NCBI GenBank assembly: GCA_910577185.1
Contig: CAJTLR010000067.1
Span: forward strand, 1-20,319
Direction of reading: 5' to 3'
Origin: an uncultured Acetatifactor sp.
GTDB lineage: Bacteria; Bacillota; Clostridia; Lachnospirales; Lachnospiraceae
Length of the DNA stretch: 20,319 nucleotides
The notes under the pieces were generated by a model, which did no database searches, was not told where the DNA came from, and worked only from the letters and a program-made list of their open reading frames with translations. Of this stretch, positions 14,240 to 20,319 are shown in pieces (the stretch's first letter is position 1; each line of letters begins with the position of its first letter). The position numbers and the translations under genes were made by a program.

Positions 14240-16108
14240 ATGGAAAACAGGGAAACAAAGGGTAAGAAAGAGAACAGAGGATATCTGGTCATAGAGCGGG
14301 GGCGGGATGGCAGGAGGATTTTGTATGCAGACCATGGCGCCTGCACTTTGTCCGGATATTCCATGGAAAAATTGCTGGCGGCAGACCCGGAGCAGGCGGC
14401 GGGGAAGCTGGAAAAGGATAAGGTGATGCTGGGCGATGGGCATGAACTGTGGATTCTGGACACTTTGCAAAACCGTCTGCAGCGCAGGCAGGAGCTGGAG
14501 CAGATGAATGACGCGCTGGAGGACGCCCTGAAGGCTGCGGAGGCGGCCAACAAGGCCAAGAGCAATTTCCTTTCCAATATGTCCCATGACATCCGGACTC
14601 CCATGAATGCCATTGTGGGAATGACTTCCATCGGTCTGTCCCACATAGATGAGAAGTCCAGGGTACAGGACTGCCTGCAGAAGATCAAGACGGCTTCCAC
14701 CCATCTGATGAGCCTGGTCAATGACGTGCTGGACATGTCGCGCATTGACAGCGGGCGCATGACCCTGAATGAGGAAGTGTTTTCCCTGGCAGACCTGGTG
14801 CATGATGTTACCGTGATCATGCGTCCCCAGGCAGAGCTGAAAAAACAGAGTCTTGTGATAGACATCGGGCCCATTTATGAAGAAAGCCTGATGGGGGACA
14901 CCCTGCGGCTGCGGCAGATTCTGGTGAATATTATCGGGAATGCGGTTAAGTATACACTGGAAAACGGAAATGTAAATGTTTGTTTCCGGCAGCGCAGGCC
15001 GGAAGAGGACGGGAAAAAAGAATGGGAAAAGGACACGGTGCTGCTGGAATTTTCCTGCCAGGATAACGGAATCGGCATGAGTCAGGAATTCCTGGAGAAA
15101 ATTTTCCTGCCTTTTGAGAGGGTCAATAACACTACCATCAGCAAAATCGAAGGCTCCGGCCTTGGAATGGCCATTGTGAAAAACCTGGTGGAATGCATGG
15201 GCGGAGAGATCAGTGTGGAAAGCCGGGAGGGCGTGGGCAGCCGTTTTGAAGTGGTGATTCCCATGTCCCCCGCACTGCACGGCAAAAAGGAAACCGTGTT
15301 TCCCGGCGGTCTGACGGTTGTGCTGGCGGAAAGCCGGGATGACAGGGCGGCACAGATTTCCGGTTATCTGGAGGAGGGCGGCCTGGAGGTGATCCGCACA
15401 AAAGAAGGCATGGACACGGTCACCAGGCTTACGGAAGCACAGTATGAAAACCGGATGCCCTGTGCCCTGCTGCTGGGCCAGGGGCTGGAGGATATGCAGG
15501 TACTGGAACTGGCTGCCCATGTGCGGCAGCTGGCGGGGCGCGACTTTCCCATTCTGCTGGTTTCCGAGGACGACTGGGCACAGATCGAATACAGGGCGGC
15601 CCGGGCGGGCGTCAATGCCTTTGTGCCCTGCCCGCTGTTTCAAAGCAGGCTGATGGAGACACTGGGATCCCTTATGGACAATGTGGGGGAAGGGGAAAGA
15701 CAGCAGGCGGACAAAGAGGCTGATTACGGCAGCCGTCATGTGCTGCTGGTGGAGGATATTCCCCTGAACCAGGAAATCGCCATGGAGATTCTGAATATGA
15801 CAGGGGTGCAGGTGGAGACTGCGGACAATGGGGCGGAAGCTTTGGAAAAATTTGAAGGTTCCCCCCAGGGACATTTTGACATTATTTTCATGGATATACA
15901 GATGCCTGTTATGGATGGATATGAGGCGGCCAAAAAGATTCGCGCTCTTTCCAGGGGAGACGCGGAAAGCGTGTGGATCGTAGCCATGACGGCCAATGCG
16001 TTTGTGGAGGATATCCGTCTGTCAAGAGAGGCCGGCATGAACGAACATTGTTCCAAACCGGTGGACCCGGAGCGCCTGCAGGAAATTCTGCGGAGCCGTT
16101 TCGGGTGA
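14240..16108 (+). CDS. Cytosolic hybrid sensor histidine kinase
   Basis: A 622-residue kinase without membrane segments. Residues 1-80 are a short PAS-like region, and about 80-108 form a linking coiled coil. The DHp domain follows with phosphoacceptor His116 in MSHDIRTPMN. The ATP-binding domain shows the N box GNAVKYT, G1 DNGIGMS, the F box FLPFERV and G2 GSGLGMAI. About 350-490 is a receiver-like domain (TVVLAESRDD) in which the usual phospho-Asp position reads LLGQGLED, so it is probably not phosphorylated. The last ~120 residues are an intact receiver, HVLLVEDIPLNQ, with Asp552 in IIFMDIQMPVMDG, Thr in AMTAN and Lys in SKPVD. The second gene, 62 bases downstream, may act in the same pathway. 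The stimulus and output are unknown; loss of the first receiver's Asp is the odd point. Confidence 0.92.
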   Translation: MENRETKGKKENRGYLVIERGRDGRRILYADHGACTLSGYSMEKLLAADPEQAAGKLEKDKVMLGDGHELWILDTLQNRLQRRQELEQMNDALEDALKAAEAANKAKSNFLSNMSHDIRTPMNAIVGMTSIGLSHIDEKSRVQDCLQKIKTASTHLMSLVNDVLDMSRIDSGRMTLNEEVFSLADLVHDVTVIMRPQAELKKQSLVIDIGPIYEESLMGDTLRLRQILVNIIGNAVKYTLENGNVNVCFRQRRPEEDGKKEWEKDTVLLEFSCQDNGIGMSQEFLEKIFLPFERVNNTTISKIEGSGLGMAIVKNLVECMGGEISVESREGVGSRFEVVIPMSPALHGKKETVFPGGLTVVLAESRDDRAAQISGYLEEGGLEVIRTKEGMDTVTRLTEAQYENRMPCALLLGQGLEDMQVLELAAHVRQLAGRDFPILLVSEDDWAQIEYRAARAGVNAFVPCPLFQSRLMETLGSLMDNVGEGERQQADKEADYGSRHVLLVEDIPLNQEIAMEILNMTGVQVETADNGAEALEKFEGSPQGHFDIIFMDIQMPVMDGYEAAKKIRALSRGDAESVWIVAMTANAFVEDIRLSREAGMNEHCSKPVDPERLQEILRSRFG

Positions 16109-16170
16109 GGATGCGGGGCAGGGTTTGCCGGAAAAGCGGTAGAGACGGCAGAAAGTAGAGTTGGGGGAGT

Positions 16171-18015
16171 ATGCAGCCATATCAGGAAGAGTATATTGCC
16201 AATTTAAAAGATATCACTGTGCCCGCGGGCAAAGGGGCAGTGCCTTCATCTTTCGGGGAATGGATGACCTGGATGGAGAGGCATAAGAAAGCTGCGGACG
16301 AGAAGGCGGAACGCAATATGAAACTGCTCCGGGAGGAACTGTTTCCGGTGCTGGACCATATTTACGAGACAGACAGCCAGGAGATCAGCCAGCTGGGGGA
16401 GTTTGCCGGGCATCTGCTGGCCGGCCGGGAGGAACTGGACGTGGGACTGTACTGCCAGATTCATAAGGCGCTGCTGAACCTGGCCAGGAGAACGAAAAAC
16501 CGTGAGGTTATGATCCGCGAACTGTATTTGCTGGGAATGGGATATTACAGTCTGTGCAACAAGCTGGTAGGGATGGAATATGCGGTAAGTCGTAAATATA
16601 TTTCCCAGATGAGACTGTGCTTCACGGAAGCCGCCGCCTATCTGAAATATTTTGACGAGATTGAGGATACGGAGACCCGGGGATTTATCCTGCGCTCCAG
16701 GGCCAATATGGCACTGGGGCAGTTTCCCGCGCCGGGGGAGAAGATTCATATGGTGAAGCGTACGCTCCAGATTCTCCAGGATAAGGGGTATCAGGAAAAG
16801 GAGCCGGGGCTGCCCTGGGACAGGTATATCTACATGACGCATCAGCAGATGGCCGCCAGTATTTCTTACACCAGGGAACTTACCATGACGTCCCGGGATA
16901 TTGAGGATGTGATGGAATCTGTCTACATTGTTTACCAGAGGAGACTGAAGGAGGCGGCTGAAAAAAACGGAAAGCCTCCTGCACGGCCCGCCTTCGCTTA
17001 TTGTGCCATTGAATATTACTGTGGAATGTACGATATCAATGAGCTGCTCACCAGAATGGAAGCCCTGATGGATGATGCGGACCCGTCGGATTTTTCCGCG
17101 GATGGAGGAATGTACAGCATTATTTCCCTTCCGGCATTTTACTGCCAGTTTCTGAATTTTTTCCCGGAGCTGATACCGGAGAGAGAAGAGTATGTGGAGA
17201 GTCTTTACCGGAAGGTCCTGGCATATGTGGAGAGTTTTCCCAAAGCATCGGAAAACGAATCCCTTTTTGTGTATTTAAGACAGCTGTCGGCCACTTTTGT
17301 GGAGACAAAGAACAGTATTACCTACAAAGAGTTTCTGATCAGGCTGGAGATACATTTTGCCCCGGCTGTTTATGTCCACTGCCGGGCGGTGGGAACTGCG
17401 GCAGCCGTACTGGGGGACCTGATCCTGGAGGAAGAGCCGGGATATTTTGACGACATCCCGGATATCCGGCAGATAAAGGACCGGCAGAAAAAGCGCCGGA
17501 AAGTGCGGGAATATGCCATGGAATGCGGATTGCTGTATGATGTGGGAAAGATCAGTTTTATGAATCTTTACTCCCAGGCATCACGGCAGTGGTTTGAGGA
17601 AGAGTATGAACTGGCCCATCTGCACACACAGCTGGGCGCGGAGTGGCTTTCCGGAAGAAAATCTACCGAGGGATATGCGCCTGTGGCCCTGGGGCACCAT
17701 TCCTGGTATGATGGCTCCAGGGGGTATCCGGAAGTCTACCATCGGCTGGAATGTCCCTGCAGGCAGATGGTGGATCTCATCGGGCTGCTGGACTGGATGA
17801 ACAATGTGACAGAAACGGCAAGGCTCTACACCGGGCTTCACAAGAACTTTGAGGAAGCAGTGGAGGAGGCTGTGGCCCTGGAAGGGAGAAGGTTTTCCCC
17901 GCTTCTGACAGCCAGGCTGCGGGATAAAAAGGTGACCGGAAAGCTCAGGGACGCCTTTGCGGAGGGACGCAGGGAAGCGTACAGGCAGTTGTACGAGTGG
18001 CGGGAGAGAGGATGA
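16171..18015 (+). CDS. Divergent HD-GYP-like protein with degenerate HD doublet
   Basis: A 614-residue soluble protein. The first ~395 residues are helical and unrecognised, perhaps TPR-like. The C-terminal ~200 follow the HD-GYP phosphodiesterase pattern: His403 in YVHCRAVG, then LLYDVGK (454-460) where the family has LLHDIGK, His485 in HTQLGAEWL, then LGHHSWYDGSRGYP with His509, His510, Asp514 and Gly518-Tyr519-Pro520. HD-GYP enzymes degrade cyclic di-GMP using metals. Here the HD histidine is Tyr456 while Asp457 remains, so one metal ligand is missing; activity may be altered or lost. A GGGGGAG site supports ATG 16171. It follows the hybrid kinase by 62 bases and is probably its co-transcribed partner or output. 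A terminator 78 bases downstream ends the unit. Confidence 0.75.
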   Translation: MQPYQEEYIANLKDITVPAGKGAVPSSFGEWMTWMERHKKAADEKAERNMKLLREELFPVLDHIYETDSQEISQLGEFAGHLLAGREELDVGLYCQIHKALLNLARRTKNREVMIRELYLLGMGYYSLCNKLVGMEYAVSRKYISQMRLCFTEAAAYLKYFDEIEDTETRGFILRSRANMALGQFPAPGEKIHMVKRTLQILQDKGYQEKEPGLPWDRYIYMTHQQMAASISYTRELTMTSRDIEDVMESVYIVYQRRLKEAAEKNGKPPARPAFAYCAIEYYCGMYDINELLTRMEALMDDADPSDFSADGGMYSIISLPAFYCQFLNFFPELIPEREEYVESLYRKVLAYVESFPKASENESLFVYLRQLSATFVETKNSITYKEFLIRLEIHFAPAVYVHCRAVGTAAAVLGDLILEEEPGYFDDIPDIRQIKDRQKKRRKVREYAMECGLLYDVGKISFMNLYSQASRQWFEEEYELAHLHTQLGAEWLSGRKSTEGYAPVALGHHSWYDGSRGYPEVYHRLECPCRQMVDLIGLLDWMNNVTETARLYTGLHKNFEEAVEEAVALEGRRFSPLLTARLRDKKVTGKLRDAFAEGRREAYRQLYEWRERG

Positions 18016-18092
18016 CATGTGTTTTGTGTGGCAAATTGGATAGGCGTATGGAAGGACAGGACATGCGCCTTTTCACATATGGGAAAGGAGTA

Positions 18093-18125
18093 AGCCCGTC
18101 ATGCAATTTCGCAGGCGGGCTTTTT
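18093..18125 (+). terminator. Intrinsic terminator after the HD-GYP-like gene
   Basis: The arm AGCCCGTC (18093-18100) pairs with GGCGGGCT (18114-18121) including one G-T wobble. TGC/GCA extends the stem past a bulged A, and TTTTTG (18121-18126) follows. This is a standard rho-independent terminator that separates the kinase/HD-GYP unit from the response regulator gene. Confidence 0.85.
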
Positions 18126-18150
18126 GTGTACGCGCCCCGGGCGATTATGT

Positions 18151-18208
18151 TCTGTAAGGAATTTGTAAGAAATATCCCCTGAAATTTGTAAAGAATATAG
18201 GATAAGAT
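18151..18208 (+). promoter_or_regulatory. TGTAAG boxes and promoter of the response regulator
   Basis: Three copies of TGTAAG/A lie at 18153, 18164 and 18187, spaced 11 and 23 bp, about one and two helical turns. Tandem TGTAAG-type boxes at this spacing are typical binding sites of OmpR/VanR-type regulators next to their own genes. A -10-like TAAGAT lies at 18203-18208. No good -35 is present, as expected for an activator-dependent promoter. The leader to the start codon is about 115 bases. Confidence 0.6.
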
Positions 18209-18329
18209 AATTTCAGCTCAAAGATTCAGACCGGATGGGGACCGCCGCCAAATGCCGTGAGAGCCGGATACGCCGTGTCCGGGGGAAGTCTGAAAGAATA
18301 CTGCGGCGCGGCATACAGGAGGGATAGGA

Positions 18330-18797
18330 ATGAAGGAATGCGTACTGGTTGTGGATGATGACAGGGAGATCGTAAAAGCGATGGGGATTTTGCTGGAGGG
18401 AGAGGGATATGAGGTGCTGAAAGCCTATGACGGGCTGCAGGCGCTGGAGATTCTGGCATCCCGGCAGGTGAGGCTGGTCCTGATCGACGTGATGATGCCG
18501 AAGCTGGATGGACTCTCGGCGCTGATGCGCATCCGGGAGAAACAGAACATTCCCGTTATTGTGCTGAGCGCCAAAAGCGAGGATTCCGACAAGATACTGG
18601 GATTGTCCATGGGTGCGGATGATTATGTGACAAAGCCGTACAATCCCCAGGAGCTGGCAGCCCGGGTGAAAAGCCAGCTCCGCAGATACACTTGTCTGGG
18701 CGATATCCACGCGGGAAGCAGGGGAGGCGAGATCAGGAACGGCCGACTGCTCTACAGTACGGAGGAAAGAATCCTTTATGCCGATGGAGAGCCGTGA
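18330..18797 (+). pseudogene. OmpR/VanR-family response regulator truncated before its DNA-binding domain
   Basis: A 155-residue open frame. Residues 1-120 are an intact receiver: acidic VVDDD, phospho-Asp53 in VLIDVMMPKLDG, VIVLSAKSE with Ser, and Lys102 in VTKPYNP. After the linker and the strand RLLYSTEERILYADGEP the protein stops. OmpR-family members continue here into a winged-helix domain of about 80 residues, which is absent, so DNA binding should be lost. AGGAGGG (18317-18323) supports ATG 18330. The sequence changes character right after the stop and phage-like genes follow, so I infer that a mobile element inserted at about 18790-18800. The missing domain and a partner kinase would be expected beyond the far end of the element, outside the window. 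A receiver-only protein may still be made. Confidence 0.8.
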
Positions 18798-18861
18798 GAG
18801 GGAGTAAATAAGAAACAGAAAACCATTGAAAACAAAGGCTTTTCCCGGAAAGGGAAAGCTG

Positions 18862-19881
18862 ATGGTAAAAATTTTGTTAGGTGGAAGCCCTTGCACATAT
18901 TGGAGTGTTGCAAGGAAAAGCGGCAGGGAAAAGCAGCCGTCCGGCATGGGCTGGGAATTGTTTTTAAATTATAAAATCGCAATGGAGAAATTCAAGCCGG
19001 ATTTCTTTCTTTACGAAAATAACGAAAGCGCAGCGGAACCGATCAAAGATCAGATTGCGGCAGAGCTTGGGGTTCCTCTTTTTCATGGGGATAGTTCGCT
19101 TGTATCGGCGCAGATGCGGCGGCGCATTTATGCGTTTAACTGGCAATGTGAGCAGCCAGAGGACAGGGGGATCACGTTAAAAGACATAATCCGGACTAGG
19201 GGATATTGGAAAGACCTTCATTCTGACCGTTATCCGGTCGGCATGGGGTACAGGAACCGGCGGGAAGCTGATGGAAAACTATACCGCAGGTTTGAAACAT
19301 CCGGAGCGGAAAAGGCCAACGCATTGACAACCGTTGAAACCGACAGCATGATCATAGAACCGTACATACATCAAAACGCAAGTCTTTTCAAACAAAAAGA
19401 GTTTGTCATGGTACAAAATGGAACATATCAGCATAAAGGGAGAATATACAATATAGCACTTCCGAACGGGGATTATATTTTCCGGCATTTCACGCAGACG
19501 GAAGCGGAAAGGCTTCAGACGTTGCCGGATGGCTACACGGCGGCGGCATCCAGGACGGCGGCAAGAAAGGCCCTGGGGAATGGCTGGACGGCCGATCTAA
19601 TCATCCACATACTGAAGGCGGGGCTTGCTGGTGTTGACCGCATGGAAGAAATTGTTGTGTTGTCCATGTATGACGGTATCGGAACCGGCCGTTATTGCCT
19701 TGACAAGCTGGGGTTCGTTGATGTGACCTATTACGCCTATGAGATTGAACCGACGGCGATCAAGATTGCCCTTGACAATTATCCGGACATTATAGAGCTG
19801 GGGGACGCCTTCCAGATACGGGATCCGGCATGGCCGGCGGCGCCGCTGGCATCACAGCCGCTTCTTCGTCCGGCAACGTAA
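18862..19881 (+). CDS. Phage-type DNA cytosine methyltransferase with circularly permuted motifs
   Basis: A 339-residue protein starting at ATG 18862 behind AAGGGAAAG; the frame is open back to TTG 18826. Motif order is unusual. It begins with IV, LLGGSPCTYWS (Cys near residue 11), then VI YENNES, VIII SAQMRRRIYAF, a recognition region, IX TEAERLQTLPDGY and X ALGNGWTADLI. Then come VVLSMYDGIGTG, which is motif I, YYAYEIEPTA (II) and LGDAFQIRD (III) at the C terminus. All parts of a cytosine-5 methyltransferase are present but rotated, so the AdoMet-binding strands come last. Permuted m5C enzymes are known, M.BssHII being the first described. It may protect element DNA from host restriction, including the island in this window. 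The alternative is a fusion of two partial methyltransferase genes. Confidence 0.75.
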   Translation: MVKILLGGSPCTYWSVARKSGREKQPSGMGWELFLNYKIAMEKFKPDFFLYENNESAAEPIKDQIAAELGVPLFHGDSSLVSAQMRRRIYAFNWQCEQPEDRGITLKDIIRTRGYWKDLHSDRYPVGMGYRNRREADGKLYRRFETSGAEKANALTTVETDSMIIEPYIHQNASLFKQKEFVMVQNGTYQHKGRIYNIALPNGDYIFRHFTQTEAERLQTLPDGYTAAASRTAARKALGNGWTADLIIHILKAGLAGVDRMEEIVVLSMYDGIGTGRYCLDKLGFVDVTYYAYEIEPTAIKIALDNYPDIIELGDAFQIRDPAWPAAPLASQPLLRPAT

Positions 19882-19898
19882 AGGGGGCGGCAGGATTG

Positions 19899-20215
19899 AT
19901 GAAAGATGTAATAATCGAAATGGCAAAATATGACGCAAAAAAAAACTGAAAAAATCCGGGCTTCAGCCGCCGGTTCCTCATGCTATCCGGTATGATGAAT
20001 TGAAAATGCAGCTATACGCAATAACAACGGATGCGGAAAGATTGATCCGGATTGTAGAGGATGAATCACAGGACATAGAGCGCCGGATCGCATTCCTGGA
20101 AACCACGAAAGAAGAATTGCTTGCCGGTGCGGATTACTCAAAATGTGAAACAATAGACGATATGGCCGGAGTATATGCGGCGCATTTAATAGATCGGCTG
20201 GGAATATGGGGGTAA
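19899..20215 (+). CDS. Small element protein in two frames, joined by a possible -1 frameshift
   Basis: The zero frame starts at ATG 19899 (MKDVIIEMAKYDAKKN) and stops at TGA 19947-19949. The -1 frame is open from there to TAA 20213-20215 and encodes about 90 more residues (LKKSGLQPPVPHAIRYDELK, then a helical part with IERRIAFLETTKEEL). The second half has no ribosome binding site of its own before TTG 20000 or ATG 20006, and its N-terminal stretch only makes sense as a continuation of the first half. The joined product would be about 105 residues, charged and helical. I do not recognise the family. Either the frames are joined by programmed slippage at 19940-19946, or one A has been lost from a ten-A run by mutation or sequencing error. 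Confidence 0.5.
19940..19946 (+). other. Slippery heptamer A AAA AAC before an in-frame stop
   Basis: In the zero frame the codons read GCA AAA AAA AAC TGA (19935-19949). The last seven bases before TGA form A AAA AAC, a canonical X XXY YYZ -1 slippery site in correct phase. Slipping back one base puts CTG AAA AAA TCC next, the frame of the downstream ORF. No clear Shine-Dalgarno stimulator or pseudoknot was identified. Confidence 0.5.
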
Positions 20216-20221
20216 TGGGCC

Positions 20222-20241
20222 AGGCCGCCATCCGGCGGCCT
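20222..20241. terminator. GC-rich hairpin between convergent genes
   Basis: Perfect 8-bp arms AGGCCGCC (20222-20229) and GGCGGCCT (20234-20241) surround an ATCC loop. It sits between the plus-strand stop at 20215 and the minus-strand stop at 20246-20248, the usual place for a bidirectional terminator. No U tract follows on either strand, so termination efficiency is uncertain. Confidence 0.5.
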
Positions 20242-20245
20242 ATTA

Positions 20246-20319
20246 TCAATCCTCATATAAAAAATCATGTTCAAGGCCGGATGCAAAGCGGATCCGCACG
20301 ATCCGGCCATCTTGGATAA
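20246..20319 (-). CDS. C-terminal end of a minus-strand gene
   Basis: Reading leftward from the window edge, one frame encodes 23 residues including RIVRIRFASGLEHDF and ends at TGA (20248-20246). The alternating basic and hydrophobic residues look like a real protein end, with beta-strand character, and the other minus frames contain early stops or unlikely sequence. The gene starts outside the window and would converge on the small element gene. The family is not recognised from this fragment. Confidence 0.45.
   Translation of the reverse strand, partial: IQDGRIVRIRFASGLEHDFLYED

Larger units (their letters stand above)
18798..20319. mobile_element. Left part of a presumed integrated element, incomplete
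   Basis: From the end of the truncated response regulator the sequence becomes more AT-rich and carries phage-type genes: a permuted m5C methyltransferase, a small frameshifted gene and a convergent minus-strand gene. No integrase, transposase or terminal repeat is visible, and the right end is outside the window, so the class (prophage, ICE or other) cannot be fixed. The left boundary is inferred from where the interrupted gene loses its family sequence. Confidence 0.55.

Noticed and set aside
14003..15874. A 623-codon open frame on the minus strand
   Set aside because: It is antisense to the hybrid kinase and has the same His/Gln-rich shadow composition with no domain.
20275..20308. Nested inverted repeat (arms GGCCGGAT and ATCCGGCC around GCGGATCCGC) as an element end or operator
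   Set aside because: It falls inside the minus-strand coding fragment and may be chance in GC-rich codons; no second copy was seen in the window. Worth revisiting if the right side is sequenced.
20265..20319. A plus-strand gene starting at ATG 20265
   Set aside because: There is no ribosome binding site, and the opposite strand gives a more protein-like frame ending in a stop at a sensible convergent position.

Overview
The window looks like a chromosomal segment from a Clostridia species, most likely a Lachnospiraceae-type gut anaerobe. This is inferred from strong AGGAGG-type ribosome binding sites, intermediate GC, a VanR-like response regulator with TGTAAG boxes, a cytosolic hybrid histidine kinase and a divergent HD-GYP-like protein. 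No rRNA, tRNA or CRISPR array was seen.

Layout: (1) 288-2487, a TetR-family repressor behind two tandem palindromic operators, followed by an MFS efflux transporter. (2) 2567-2789, two identical 73-bp tandem repeats plus a diverged third copy. Each carries its own ribosome binding site and a 13-14 codon micro-ORF, and they lie immediately upstream of a full-length carB that has no carA beside it. (3) 6124-12769, a six-gene, same-strand restriction-modification island: two cytosine-5 DNA methyltransferases, a small protein resembling the EcoRII-N/B3 DNA-recognition fold, a McrB-like AAA+ NTPase, a LlaJI/McrC-like PD-(D/E)XK nuclease and a Vsr mismatch endonuclease. (4) 12826-18015, a Sel1-repeat protein, then a well-formed promoter and structured leader in front of a hybrid histidine kinase (with one degenerate and one intact receiver domain) and an HD-GYP-like protein whose HD histidine is replaced by tyrosine, ending at a good terminator. 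(5) 18151-18797, TGTAAG boxes and an OmpR-family response regulator cut off just where its winged-helix domain should begin. (6) About 18798 to the end, the left part of an apparent mobile element: a phage-type cytosine methyltransferase with circularly permuted motif order, a small gene whose two halves are joined by a canonical -1 slippery heptamer (A AAA AAC) directly before a stop codon, a hairpin between convergent genes, and the C-terminal end of a minus-strand gene.

How the parts work together: the island reads as a LlaJI-like system. Two methyltransferases probably protect the two strands of a non-palindromic site, the McrB-like motor and LlaJI-like nuclease cut unmethylated DNA, the B3-like protein may supply recognition, and Vsr repairs T:G mismatches created by deamination of 5-methylcytosine. 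The downstream kinase and HD-GYP-like protein form a second same-strand unit, probably signalling. The response regulator was probably part of a normal two-component operon before the element inserted into it.
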